Notes: generated from the sequence alone by a model not told the origin. A DNA stretch of 21,845 nt from an uncultured Prevotella sp. (GCA_900539625.1 UQCW01000048.1:1-21845), one strand, 5' to 3'. Shown: positions 1 to 9,136, numbered from the stretch's first letter. Translations and numbers: made by a program.

Positions 1-49
1 AAAGAATGCGGCAAGGCAATATTAAACTGGCTTATTCCTACATGGATAG

Positions 50-78
50 TATAAACTAATTTTGAACACCTACTTATA
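50..78 (+). repeat. Dispersed intergenic repeat, copy A (CACCTACTTA family)
   Basis: This is a copy of a roughly 27-bp AT-rich motif. It begins TATAAACTAATTTTG and ends CACCTACTTAT, and it lies 46 bp downstream of the beta-galactosidase stop codon. Very similar copies lie at 6951-6977 and 20251-20282, and shorter ones at 6899-6918 (opposite strand) and 18918-18937. If it has an inverted partner, that partner lies left of the window. Its function is unknown; it could be one end of a small mobile repeat or a regulatory site. Confidence 0.6.
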
Positions 79-123
79 AATCGTTTCGTGTTGGCGCAAA
101 GCCGCTACGAAGTTCTTCTGGGC

Positions 124-3100
124 TTATTTCACAAACTTGTGCGTGCGCTGTCCGTTGGGCGTTGCCACCTGAAGGAGGTAGGCACCGTGGGGCAGGTCGG
201 CAATCGGCAGTGTGGCGCTCTGTGCATTGCCAGAAACGGCGTGGCGCAGGAGGGCCGAACCGCCGAGGTCGTAAACCACGAGCGAACTGCCGGCTTCCAG
301 TGGGCCTTCCACCGTGACGGCAGTAGCGGTGGTGCGGATGCGCAGATTGTCGGTGGCGTTCACGCCAGCGATTGACGATGGCACGGCGCTGACCGGCGAG
401 AAGCGCAATTTGTAGGAGTACGTTCCCGAAGAGGGGAGCTTGTAGGCATCGGTGGTGCCTGGGCCGCAGCTGCCGTTGCCGAGACCAAGCTGGCGGTAGT
501 CGAAATGCGCGTAGATGGTGCGGTCGGCAGGCCGCTGCGGAACAGAGAGTTCCCAATTGTGGCTTTTGGCCTTGAGTTGCACATCGCTCCAATAAAGCGT
601 GCTGAACGCCACTTCTCCTTCAGCGTCCACGCGTATGCCGTTGCCCGTTTCGGGATTCGTCATTTCAAGACTGCGGAGGTCCTGACGGTTGCCCATCGTT
701 TGTGGGCGCAGGTAGTATTCGTTCATGTCGGCAACCGTGGTGGTGTATTCTCCGAGGAAAGAGCCCGTGTGGCGGTCGATGTAGTTGGCCCAAGGACCAC
801 GTGCGTAATATTTCACGTTGGAGAGTTCGCTCGGCATCAGCATCTGCATGCCAATGCGTCGGAGGTTGGAGATGTTGGCCGTGTAGTCGGCCTTGAGGTC
901 CACAATGCCGTTGGCGTAAATCGTGTAGGTGAAGAGATAGCTGCAGTTGCGTCCCGTGGCTTTCACCGTCATGGTGGCCGACTTTCTGTCGGTTGCCATC
1001 TTCAGCTGTGCCGAGCGGCTGTTGATGCCGTTGTCGGCGCTGTAGGCTGGGTCGCCGCCATAGGGTGCGTCGTTTTCAATCCAGCGATAGTTCTCATAGT
1101 CGGGACCGCCGTTGGCCTTCACCACGTCGATGCCTTTCATCTGCCATTTCTCGATGATGCCATCTTTGGAGAACTGGATGAGGAAGTTGGCGTTTTTCAC
1201 GATGCGTGACGTTCCCTGCGTTGCGCTGATGAGCTTCAGTTCGGTGTCGGCCACCTGCACTGCTGGTAGCGTTTTCTGGCGTTCCTGAATGGTGAACTGC
1301 TCAGCGGCGACGGGGTAGAGAGCGTCGGCATAGTCGGTGGCTTCCGGACGAAGCACTTCCAGATTGACCAGCACTTCTGCATCGGCATCGTAGCCGCCCT
1401 TCAAGGTGAGCGCAACGACACTGCTCTTGCCCGGCAGGATGGCTGCGAGAGGCTGCTGCGACGTTTCAACGCTCTTGCCGTTGACCAGAACGTTGGCGGC
1501 AAGCACATAGTCCTTCAAGTTGGTGAAGGCATAGGCGTTCGTTATTTTGACCGTAGCCTTCTCGGCGTTGAAGTCGCTGAACTTCACGTATTGGTAAACC
1601 TTCTTCACCTCCGTCAGTTTCGCGCTCCAACCGCGGTCGGCACCGATGATGCCGTTGTTGACGAAGTTGCCCTGGTGTGGCGCTTGCGGCCAGTCGTAGC
1701 CTGTGCGGAATTTGTAGAAACCGTTGGCTTCATAGTTGCCCGCCTTGATGTCGTCGGCAGAATAGATGGCCTGGTCCACCCAGTCCCAAACGCAACCGCC
1801 GATGCCGTAACGGCTCGATTCGATGATGTCCCAATATTCCTGGAAATTGCCCATTGCGTTGCCCATCGCGTGGGCATATTCACACATGAAATAAGGCTGC
1901 TGCGCCCAGTTGTTGTTGGCCGCGTCGGTGGCCTCTTTGAGAGAAGGATACATCTTGCTCCAGATGTCGGTGGTGTTGCTCTGTCCGGCATTGGTGCAAC
2001 CTTCATAGTGGATGGGGCGTGGGTCGAGGTTGTGCGTGGCCTGGTAGGTGGCCACGAAGTTAGAACCATTGTTGCTCTCGTTGCCCAGGCTCCAGAACGT
2101 GATAGAGGGGTGGTTGCGGTCGCGAAGCACCATGCGTTCCGTGCGGTCGACATACTGCGCCTTCCAAGAGTCTTGGAAAGTGATGCCGCCCCTGCCGCTG
2201 TGTGTCCAGTTGTAGTGGCATTCCACGTCGGCCTCGTCCATCACGTAGAGACCATAGTGGTCAAACATGGCGTTCATTTTCGCCTGTCGCGGATAGTGGC
2301 TCGTTCTGACGGTGTTGACGTTCGCTTGCTTCATCATCTTGATGTCGCGCAACATGGTCGGAACGTCGATGGAGCGTCCGTGAACGGGATGCGTGTCTTG
2401 CGTGTTCACGCCTTTGAAGAACACCCTCTGTCCGTTGATGTAGACCTGGCTGTTTTTGATTTCGATGGTGCGGAAACCATATTTGGTGGCAAAAGCCTCC
2501 TCTTCGTTGCCGTTGGCGTCCAGCTGGGCGAGTTCAACGGTGTAGAGGTTCGGCGTTTCAGCCGTCCAAGGCATGAGGTTCGTGAGGTTGTCAAACGTCA
2601 GTTTGGCGGTCTTCTCCACCTCCTTGTCGTCGGCGGAGAAAGCAAAGTCGGCCGTTTTCTCGCCCACGAGTTCACCCGCCGGGCTGTAGAGGCGCACGCG
2701 CACCTGCTTCTTGGCCGCCTGCTGCGTTTTGTTACACATGGCGAGCTGCACCGTCATGGTGCCCGTTTGGTATTTCCCGACGGGAGAGAGGCGGCTCGTG
2801 ATGTAGTGGTCGCGCAGATAAGTCTGCGGCGTGGCCATGAGATAGACGTCGCGGAAGATGCCGCTCATGTGGAAGATGTCTTGTCCTTCGAGATACGAAC
2901 CATCGGTCCAGCGAATCACCTGCACGCTGAGGTTGTTCACCCCTTCGCGCACGTATTCCGTCACGTCAAATTCGGCATCGTTGTTCGAGCCTTCTGTGTA
3001 TCCCACCTTCTGGCCGTTCACCCAAATGTAGGCACCACCATAGATGCCGTCGAAGTGGAGGAAAATGCGTTCCCCCTTCCAGCCTGCAGGCAGGGTGAAG

Positions 3101-4050
3101 TCGCGGCGGTAAGAGCCGACAGAGTTGTAGAGCCCGTTTTTCATCCGGATGTAGGGCGGGTTGTCTTGGAAGGCATATTCCACGTTGATGTAGAGCGGGT
3201 CGCCATATCCCTTCATCTCCAGGCAGGAAGGCACCGAGATGGTGTCCCATTGCGAGGCATCCACCTTGTCTCCGTAGAAATCCTCTTCGCCTGGGCGGTT
3301 CTCCACGCTCTGCACCCATTTCAGTTTCCAAACACCGTTGAGGCTCATCACGCGTTGGCTCACGGGGTCGAGCCACGGTTTGGCATAGCGTTCGGCATCG
3401 GCGCGGAGTGCTTCGGTCGATTCGTAGGGCATGTAAGTGGCATGTCCTGGTTCTTTGCCAACGGCAAACACCTCTTCGTTCTCCCAGTCGTTTTTCACGG
3501 GTTCCGGTGCCGGCTGCGTCTCTTCGAGGGTGAAGTAGGTGTATTGGTCGGTCTGGTCGGTGGTCATGACCGTTTTGGTGTAGAACGTCTCTTCGGAGAG
3601 GCTCATATAGTAAGTCTGTCCTTTATAGAGGTAGGCCAGTTGGAACACCCCCTCTTCTCCGTCCACGCTCATCAGGTGGCACTGTTGGTTGGTGTTTGTC
3701 TTATCGAACGTGTATTGCAACGGCGTTTTGCCAGCGCTGATGCCGTTGAGCGCAGCGTCAATGCCCATTCGGGAAAGTTCGTTGCGGAAGGCATACACGT
3801 TGTCGCTGACAAGTTCCATTGTCCAACGCTGGCCGTAGTTGTTTTCTTCGCGTGTGAGACAATAGATGGGCGAATCCGTGTTGGTGGAGTTGCCGTTGCT
3901 CAACACGCAGCCCGTTTGCTTGTTCACGATTAAATACGTCTTGTTGGCTTCTGGCGTCACGACGGCGGCTTTCAGGCCGAACGCCGAACACATCAGGCAA
4001 AGCAACAAGAGCGTTTGTTTCACGCGGTGGGATAGGTTTGTTTTGCTCAT
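124..4050 (-). CDS. Secreted GH2 beta-galactosidase with T9SS sorting domain
   Basis: This 1308-residue enzyme should hydrolyse terminal beta-galactosides at the cell surface or outside the cell. Residues 1-29 form a signal peptide (basic start, a Leu-rich core, then a GLKA-type cleavage site). Residues 30-185 look like a small ricin/beta-trefoil-type domain. From about 188 (DWENEEVF) it follows LacZ-type GH2 architecture. SLGNES holds the predicted acid/base Glu658 and MCEYAHAMGN the nucleophile Glu724. A Bgal_small_N-type beta-sandwich spans about 930-1217. The last 75 residues (VYDLGG, LPHGAYLLQV, final KFVK) match a type A T9SS C-terminal sorting domain. This implies export across the outer membrane and possible surface attachment. 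It is a single gene with its own promoter about 110 bp upstream. No SusC/SusD genes are in view, so the natural substrate is not indicated. The family and the catalytic residues are clear; the ricin-like call is tentative. Confidence 0.95.
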   Translation of the reverse strand: MSKTNLSHRVKQTLLLLCLMCSAFGLKAAVVTPEANKTYLIVNKQTGCVLSNGNSTNTDSPIYCLTREENNYGQRWTMELVSDNVYAFRNELSRMGIDAALNGISAGKTPLQYTFDKTNTNQQCHLMSVDGEEGVFQLAYLYKGQTYYMSLSEETFYTKTVMTTDQTDQYTYFTLEETQPAPEPVKNDWENEEVFAVGKEPGHATYMPYESTEALRADAERYAKPWLDPVSQRVMSLNGVWKLKWVQSVENRPGEEDFYGDKVDASQWDTISVPSCLEMKGYGDPLYINVEYAFQDNPPYIRMKNGLYNSVGSYRRDFTLPAGWKGERIFLHFDGIYGGAYIWVNGQKVGYTEGSNNDAEFDVTEYVREGVNNLSVQVIRWTDGSYLEGQDIFHMSGIFRDVYLMATPQTYLRDHYITSRLSPVGKYQTGTMTVQLAMCNKTQQAAKKQVRVRLYSPAGELVGEKTADFAFSADDKEVEKTAKLTFDNLTNLMPWTAETPNLYTVELAQLDANGNEEEAFATKYGFRTIEIKNSQVYINGQRVFFKGVNTQDTHPVHGRSIDVPTMLRDIKMMKQANVNTVRTSHYPRQAKMNAMFDHYGLYVMDEADVECHYNWTHSGRGGITFQDSWKAQYVDRTERMVLRDRNHPSITFWSLGNESNNGSNFVATYQATHNLDPRPIHYEGCTNAGQSNTTDIWSKMYPSLKEATDAANNNWAQQPYFMCEYAHAMGNAMGNFQEYWDIIESSRYGIGGCVWDWVDQAIYSADDIKAGNYEANGFYKFRTGYDWPQAPHQGNFVNNGIIGADRGWSAKLTEVKKVYQYVKFSDFNAEKATVKITNAYAFTNLKDYVLAANVLVNGKSVETSQQPLAAILPGKSSVVALTLKGGYDADAEVLVNLEVLRPEATDYADALYPVAAEQFTIQERQKTLPAVQVADTELKLISATQGTSRIVKNANFLIQFSKDGIIEKWQMKGIDVVKANGGPDYENYRWIENDAPYGGDPAYSADNGINSRSAQLKMATDRKSATMTVKATGRNCSYLFTYTIYANGIVDLKADYTANISNLRRIGMQMLMPSELSNVKYYARGPWANYIDRHTGSFLGEYTTTVADMNEYYLRPQTMGNRQDLRSLEMTNPETGNGIRVDAEGEVAFSTLYWSDVQLKAKSHNWELSVPQRPADRTIYAHFDYRQLGLGNGSCGPGTTDAYKLPSSGTYSYKLRFSPVSAVPSSIAGVNATDNLRIRTTATAVTVEGPLEAGSSLVVYDLGGSALLRHAVSGNAQSATLPIADLPHGAYLLQVATPNGQRTHKFVK

Positions 4051-4158
4051 AAATGATAAGTATGAAATGGTTTGTTTGATGACTGAAGGGATGTCCTGTA
4101 TCCTGTATAATGCAATTGGACGTTACAACCTATTTGCTTATAATCAGTTCTTTAGCTG

Positions 4159-4191
4159 CAAAGATACGAATGTTTTTTCGCACCGTGGCAA
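4159..4191 (-). promoter_or_regulatory. Bacteroidota-type promoter of the beta-galactosidase
   Basis: Read on the minus strand, TATCTTTG (4166-4159) fits the Bacteroidota -7 consensus TAnnTTTG. A TTG at 4191-4189 lies 22 bp upstream as a -33 element, slightly wider than the usual 19-21. Transcription would start near 4153, giving a 5' leader of about 100 nt before the ATG at 4050. The call is made from the motif only. Confidence 0.6.
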
Positions 4192-4244
4192 GAACGTTGG
4201 GAAAAAGTGGGCGGGCGGCGCGAAATAAAGCGCCATTAGAGTGC

Positions 4245-4303
4245 CAATAAAAAACGCCCTCTGCGTAGCCTGCAAATCTAAGGGGGCTACGCGGAGGGCG
4301 TTT
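4245..4303 (-). terminator. Rho-independent terminator of priA
   Basis: Two 19-bp arms (4252-4270 and 4285-4303) form a hairpin with a single mismatch/wobble around a 14-nt loop. On the minus strand the hairpin is followed at once by TTTTTTATT. It begins 10 bp after the priA stop codon, so it should end the priA transcript and insulate the beta-galactosidase gene, which has its own promoter. Confidence 0.85.
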
Positions 4304-4313
4304 CGGGGAAAGA

Positions 4314-6839
4314 TTACATCGGGTCGACATCGAAATAGATGTTCACGCTTTTGTAGGCCGGCTGTTGCAGGAGTCCGTTGCGGGCTGAGAGAAGCAACTG
4401 GCGCAGCTGCGAGGCAGAGGTGCCCGTTTTTATTTTCAGCATGAGTTTGCGGATGTGGAAATACTGCACGCGCCCGACAGAAGGGCGGTCGGGGCCCAAG
4501 AGCATGTCGCCGAAATAAGGGCGGAGCATGTAGGCCAGCGAATCGGCGGCGTGCGAGCAGATGTCTTCGTTGCGGTGTTTGAGATAGATGTCGATAATGC
4601 GCACGAAAGGCGGGTAGAGAAATTGTTCGCGCTCAACAATCTGCTGCTTGAAGAGCGTTTCGTAGTCATTCTCCACCACCTGCTTCACCACGCCCAAGTC
4701 GGGCTGTCGCGTTTGCAGCACCACCAGTCCGCGTTTGTCGCGGCGCCCTGCGCGTCCCGCCACCTGCGACATCATCTGGAAGGCACGCTCAAAGGCGCGG
4801 AAGTTGGGCTGGTTGAGCATCTGGTCGGCATTGATGATGCCCACGACGCGCACATGCTCGAAGTCCAGTCCCTTCGTCACCATCTGCGTGCCCACGAGCA
4901 AGTTGGTCTTGCCCGTCTGGAAGTCGCGAATGATGTGTTCGTAGGCCGAGCGCGTCTGCGTCGTGTCGAGGTCCATGCGAGCGATGTGTGCCGCTGGGAA
5001 CAGTTGCGCCACGGTTTCTTCAATGCGCTCCGTGCCGTATCCAATGTCGCGCAAGTCCGTGTCGCCGCAGTTGGGGCATTGGCGTGGAATGTCGTGGCTC
5101 GCGCCGCAGTAGTGGCAAACCAAGCGGTGGCTCTTTTGATGGAATGTGAGCGGCACGTCGCAGGCCTGGCAGCGCGGCGTCCATCCGCAGGAACGGCATT
5201 CGAGCACGGGAGCGTAGCCCCGTCGGTTGAGAAAGAGAATGGCCTGTTCACCGCTGTCGATGGCCGCTCTCACCTCCTCGATGAGGCGCGGCGAGAGCGC
5301 CGTTTTCATGAGTTTTTTGCGGCGCAGTTCCTTCACGTCCTCCACCACGATTTCCGGCATGTTCACCCCGCCGAAGCGCTCCGTGAGCGTTGAAAGTCCG
5401 TATTTGTGGCTGCGTGTCGCGTTGAAGTAAGTTTCGAGCGCAGGTGTGGCCGTTCCGAGCAACACCTTCGCGCCGCCGCATTTCTGTGCTAAGACGATGG
5501 CCGTGTCGCGGGCATTGTAGCGCGGTGCCGGATCTTGCTGCTTATAGCTCGTTTCGTGTTCCTCGTCAACGATGACCAGTCCGAGATTCTGGAAAGGCAG
5601 AAACAGGGAAGAGCGCACGCCAACTATGAGCGGGAAGGCACGGGGCGAGAGTTGGCGGTGCCACATCTCCACGCGCTCAGCGTCGGGGAATTTTGAATGG
5701 TAAACGCCCATCTTCTCGCCGAACACGCGCCCGAGGCGTTCCGTCAGTTGGGTGGTGAGGGCGATTTCAGGGACGAGATATAGCACCTGCTTCCCTGCGG
5801 CCAGAGTGTGGTTGATGAGTTCCGTGTACACCTCCGTCTTTCCGCTCGACGTGACACCATGAAGCAGGCACACGTCGTGTTTTTCAAACGCCGCGTTGAT
5901 ATCGGCCAGTGCTGCGCTCTGTGATTTCGAGAGCGTGGAAGGCGTTTTGTCGGGGTCGGCCTCCACCGTTTTCAATCGGTCGGCCACCACATCCAGCAGT
6001 TCGACGACCCCCTTCTTCTTCAGTCCCGCCAGTGCCGCTGCCGCTCCCGGAATGCGGGCATTCAGTTCGCTGCGCAGGCAGTCGGCCTTCTCAATCAGCG
6101 TCATCACCACTTCCTTCTGTCGCTCAGAGCGGCGCAGGGAGTCAAGCAGGAAATGCTGCGCCGTTTCGTTGTCGCGGTATTTTTCAGCAAGGCGCACATG
6201 CGTTTCCTTCTTGGCCACAAATCCCTGGCTGAGTCTTTCCTGCACCATTATCTCGCCGCTTTCGATGAGGCGGCGCAAGGCTGGCAACACGCCCTTCACG
6301 CCTGTCAGCGTCTTCTGCAATTGCTCGATGCTCTGCGGCTTATGGTCGGCGAGCGCACAGAAGATTTGTTGCTCAGCGCCCAAGGAAGCCGAACCGATGA
6401 CGGGAGGATGGGCGGGATTGTTGGCAACGCCTTCTTCATCGTCTGTCTCGTCGGCCTCGTCGTCTGCGACGCGGTCTTTCGGAAGCACCACAAACGCTTC
6501 GCTCTCAAGTTTGAGTCCGGAGGGCAGGGCGGCCTTCATCACCTCGCCTGGCGTACACATATAATAATGGGCCATCCAACGCCACATTTCGAGTTGCGCA
6601 GGGAGCAGAAGCGGCGCTTCGTCCACCACTTCCAGAATTTCCTTTATCTGTATGCCCGCGGCGGCAGGGGTGCCGGGACAACGCACAACGATGGCGGTGT
6701 ATTGTTTGCGCTTGCCGAGCGGCACTACCACACGGCTGCCCACAGTGACCTTGCCTGCCAGGTTTTCCGGCAGGGCATAGGTGAATGCACCAGGCAGGGC
6801 GAGGGGTAGGACGACATCGACGAGGAAGGGGGAGGACAT
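4314..6839 (-). CDS. priA: Primosomal replication restart helicase PriA
   Basis: PriA recognises stalled or repaired replication forks, unwinds DNA 3' to 5' and reloads the replisome. At 841 residues it is somewhat longer than the E. coli protein. The N-terminal 3'-DNA-binding domain begins FLVDVVLPLALPGAFTY. Walker A is GVTSSGKTE (328-336), and the DEEH box is at 425-428. The helicase C lobe ends in a motif VI-like SQVAGRAGRR at about 691-700. Eight zinc-binding cysteines are all present (548, 551, 557, 560, 575, 578, 588, 591). An acidic linker of mostly Asp/Glu at about 125-137 looks lineage-specific. The gene is single, ends at a strong terminator, and lies 148 bp downstream of the antiporter with repeats in between. 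The ATG at 6839 starts the conserved N-terminus directly. Confidence 0.97.
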   Translation of the reverse strand: MSSPFLVDVVLPLALPGAFTYALPENLAGKVTVGSRVVVPLGKRKQYTAIVVRCPGTPAAAGIQIKEILEVVDEAPLLLPAQLEMWRWMAHYYMCTPGEVMKAALPSGLKLESEAFVVLPKDRVADDEADETDDEEGVANNPAHPPVIGSASLGAEQQIFCALADHKPQSIEQLQKTLTGVKGVLPALRRLIESGEIMVQERLSQGFVAKKETHVRLAEKYRDNETAQHFLLDSLRRSERQKEVVMTLIEKADCLRSELNARIPGAAAALAGLKKKGVVELLDVVADRLKTVEADPDKTPSTLSKSQSAALADINAAFEKHDVCLLHGVTSSGKTEVYTELINHTLAAGKQVLYLVPEIALTTQLTERLGRVFGEKMGVYHSKFPDAERVEMWHRQLSPRAFPLIVGVRSSLFLPFQNLGLVIVDEEHETSYKQQDPAPRYNARDTAIVLAQKCGGAKVLLGTATPALETYFNATRSHKYGLSTLTERFGGVNMPEIVVEDVKELRRKKLMKTALSPRLIEEVRAAIDSGEQAILFLNRRGYAPVLECRSCGWTPRCQACDVPLTFHQKSHRLVCHYCGASHDIPRQCPNCGDTDLRDIGYGTERIEETVAQLFPAAHIARMDLDTTQTRSAYEHIIRDFQTGKTNLLVGTQMVTKGLDFEHVRVVGIINADQMLNQPNFRAFERAFQMMSQVAGRAGRRDKRGLVVLQTRQPDLGVVKQVVENDYETLFKQQIVEREQFLYPPFVRIIDIYLKHRNEDICSHAADSLAYMLRPYFGDMLLGPDRPSVGRVQYFHIRKLMLKIKTGTSASQLRQLLLSARNGLLQQPAYKSVNIYFDVDPM

Positions 6840-6898
6840 GGAGGGGGGATTAATGGTTTATTGATAGGGTGGGGAAGGAGTTTGGCGGTATATAATGT

Positions 6899-6976
6899 TA
6901 AGTAGGTGGTCAGAATTACTTTTACATTTGAAATGTTCTTGGCATATATTATAAAACTAATATTGACACCTACTTA
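6899..6976. repeat. Paired inverted intergenic repeats between the antiporter and priA
   Basis: TAAGTAGGTG (6899-6908) and CACCTACTTA (6967-6976) are perfect 10-bp inverted arms. The similarity extends inward to about 20 bp per arm with a few mismatches and one gap. The 39-bp interior contains a second palindrome, ACATTTGAAATGT (6924-6936). The right arm, read with its upstream flank from 6951, is a copy of the dispersed repeat also seen at 50-78 and 20251-20282. The unit resembles a tiny inverted-repeat element. It could also act as an RNA hairpin between the two genes. Confidence 0.6.
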
Positions 6977-6987
6977 TTCAAACTCTC

Positions 6988-9057
6988 TCATCTCACCTTC
7001 ATCGGCACGCCACCGCGCATGGAAGCAGAACCAGCGACAGAAGCTGGTTGGGCTGGGAAGAGGAGCAGCGTGTTGTGGGAAGAGAAATAGCGTTCCAGCT
7101 GGTCGGGAAGGTGTTCCATATAATGGTGGTAAGAGAGCGTTCCGCGACGCGAAACAACGAAGATCACCATGTGGGCTTCCTTGGCGTTGTGGGCGATGGA
7201 GATGAAATTGTGCCATTCGTTATAGACATGGCGTTCGGCACGCACGTTGAAGTGTTGGCGGTCCCACGTCTGCTGCAACGCTTCCAGAGTGCCACGTCCG
7301 CTGTAAGTCTCCACGCTGCAGCTCAGCTGCGTGGCGAGAAGGGCTACGCGCTTGGCCCAGGCGGCAAAGCCCGGCTCAAATTCCGCTTTGCGCGGCACAA
7401 CCAGGTGGAGGCGCATCACGGTGTTGAGAGGTATGACAGGACGATAAACAAACACGTGTTGCTCCACGGCGGCCACCAAGTCGTTGGTGAGCTTTCCGTA
7501 GAAACTCTCAGAGAGGCGCGTTTTCTGGTGAAGACCGATGAGGAGGTCTGATATGTCGTTTTCCTTGATGGTGTGGGAAATGCCGCTGACCACGTTGACC
7601 GACCATCGGCTGCGCGTGACGAGTTTCACGTTGGCGGCAGCGGCAATCTTGACGGCTTGTTCCAATTGTTTCAGTCCACTCTCACGCGCGTCGGGGTCGT
7701 CTTCAAGTACCACGTTGAGCGCGGTGAGCGGCGAAGGCGCTCCTGGAGTGCGCAACATGAGGGCCAGATTGACCAGCGGACTGACGTTGTCGGGGTTGGA
7801 GAGGGCGATGAGTAGGCGGTCGCTGGCTACAACCGGCATGGCCACATCGGGCTTGCCGCTTTCAGCGATTTTCCGCGCGATATTTTCCGTTGTGAACGAA
7901 CTGATTACGCAGGTGACGAGAATGAACATCATGGTTCCGTTGAGCACGTCTTCGCCCAAAAGGTGCTGGCCGTCGGGCAGGATGATTTGGTAGCCAACGA
8001 GCACCACCGCCAGGGTGGCAGCTGCGCGGGAGTTGGTCAGGCCGAACATCAAGGCGCGTTCTGAAGCGGGCAGGCGATAGATTTTCTGCGTGAAGAAAGA
8101 GGCGAGCCATTTGCTGCCCGTTCCAACGACAATCATCACCAAGGCAATCAGGAATACGTTGGAACTTTCAACGAATGCCTGAACGTTGAGTAACATGCCG
8201 ACACCAATCAGAAAATAGGGGATGAAGAGGGCGTTGCCCACAAATTCGAGGTGGTTCATCAGAGGCGACGACGGCGGAATGGTGCGGTTGAGCACAATGC
8301 CCACTAAGAAGGCACCGAGGATGCCTTCCATGCCCACAAATTCCATCAGACCGGCACCGAGAAAGACAAGGGCGAGCACGAAAATGTATTGCACGACGCC
8401 TTCGTCGTAGCGGCGGAAAAACCAGCGGGCGAGGGCTGGGAAGCCTGCGACAATCAGGCCGCTCAACACCACGACCTTCACCAGCAACCATACCCAGAAA
8501 AGCCCAGAGGCTTCCCCTTTGAATGTGCCGCCGACAACGGCAAGGACAAGGAGCGTCAGGGTGTCGGCAACGATGGTGCCGCCAACGGCTATGCTTACAC
8601 TCATGCGCCGCGACAGACCATAGCGGAGAACGATGGGGTAGGCAATGAGGGTGTGGGAAGCATACATGGCGGCCATGAGCACGGAGGCGGCGATGCCGTA
8701 GCCCAGTAAACTATGGTTGGCCACGAAGCCAAGTGTTATCGGCAGGCCAAAACTAAGCAGACCAAGGACGAGGGCGCGCATCTTGATTTTCTGCACGTCC
8801 TGCATGTTCATCTCGAGTGAGGCGAGAAACATGATGTAGTAGAGTCCCACCTTGCCGAAAAGCTCGAAACTGCTGTCGCGTTCGAGCAGATGAAAACCGT
8901 GGGGGCCGATGAGAATGCCGGCCGCAATCATGCCAACGATTGAGGGTATCTTCAGACGTTCAAGGAGCATCGGCGCAAAGAGGATGATGCTGAGCACGAT
9001 GAAGAATATCCACGTGGGGTCGGTGATGGGGAGGTATGTCGTTAGGTCTGTCATCAT
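6988..9057 (-). CDS. CPA2-family cation/proton antiporter with tandem USP-like tail
   Basis: This 689-residue inner-membrane protein should exchange Na+ or K+ for H+ and take part in pH and ion homeostasis. Residues from about 13 to 400 form a Kef/NapA-like (CPA2) membrane domain of about 12 hydrophobic segments. It begins FIVLSIILFAPMLLERL and has the family's GMIAAGILIGPHG near the N-terminus. The C-terminal 280 residues are soluble and read as two universal-stress-protein-like units (about 415-545 and 560-680). There is no TrkA-N (RCK) domain of the KefC kind, so regulation would act through the USP tail. The cation is not predictable. The start could be either of two adjacent ATG codons (9057 or 9054). 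A nested hairpin repeat lies just upstream. Confidence 0.9.
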   Translation of the reverse strand: MMTDLTTYLPITDPTWIFFIVLSIILFAPMLLERLKIPSIVGMIAAGILIGPHGFHLLERDSSFELFGKVGLYYIMFLASLEMNMQDVQKIKMRALVLGLLSFGLPITLGFVANHSLLGYGIAASVLMAAMYASHTLIAYPIVLRYGLSRRMSVSIAVGGTIVADTLTLLVLAVVGGTFKGEASGLFWVWLLVKVVVLSGLIVAGFPALARWFFRRYDEGVVQYIFVLALVFLGAGLMEFVGMEGILGAFLVGIVLNRTIPPSSPLMNHLEFVGNALFIPYFLIGVGMLLNVQAFVESSNVFLIALVMIVVGTGSKWLASFFTQKIYRLPASERALMFGLTNSRAAATLAVVLVGYQIILPDGQHLLGEDVLNGTMMFILVTCVISSFTTENIARKIAESGKPDVAMPVVASDRLLIALSNPDNVSPLVNLALMLRTPGAPSPLTALNVVLEDDPDARESGLKQLEQAVKIAAAANVKLVTRSRWSVNVVSGISHTIKENDISDLLIGLHQKTRLSESFYGKLTNDLVAAVEQHVFVYRPVIPLNTVMRLHLVVPRKAEFEPGFAAWAKRVALLATQLSCSVETYSGRGTLEALQQTWDRQHFNVRAERHVYNEWHNFISIAHNAKEAHMVIFVVSRRGTLSYHHYMEHLPDQLERYFSSHNTLLLFPAQPASVAGSASMRGGVPMKVR

Positions 9058-9072
9058 GTGTGCTGTGTATGA

Positions 9073-9125
9073 TAAGTAGGTGACAATAAGTGGGAAGATA
9101 TTGCCTGCAGCTTCCCTGCTACTTA
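9073..9125. repeat. Nested inverted repeat upstream of the antiporter gene
   Basis: TAAGTAG (9073-9079) pairs with CTACTTA (9119-9125). Inside this, GGGAAG (9092-9097) pairs with CTTCCC (9111-9116). The left arm extends to TAAGTAGGTG, the core of the dispersed repeat family. It lies 16 bp upstream of the antiporter ATG, so it would fall in the 5' leader or operator region. No TAnnTTTG promoter is visible nearby. Confidence 0.5.
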
Positions 9126-9136
9126 CTATTGCTTAA

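Noticed and set aside
1591..3933. 780-codon open frame on the plus strand opposite the beta-galactosidase
   Set aside because: It is antisense to a clearly conserved enzyme. Its protein is a His/Val/Arg-rich string with no family, as expected from the codon bias of the real gene.
4455..5393. Open frame on the plus strand opposite priA
   Set aside because: It lies wholly within the conserved helicase on the other strand and has composition typical of antisense frames.
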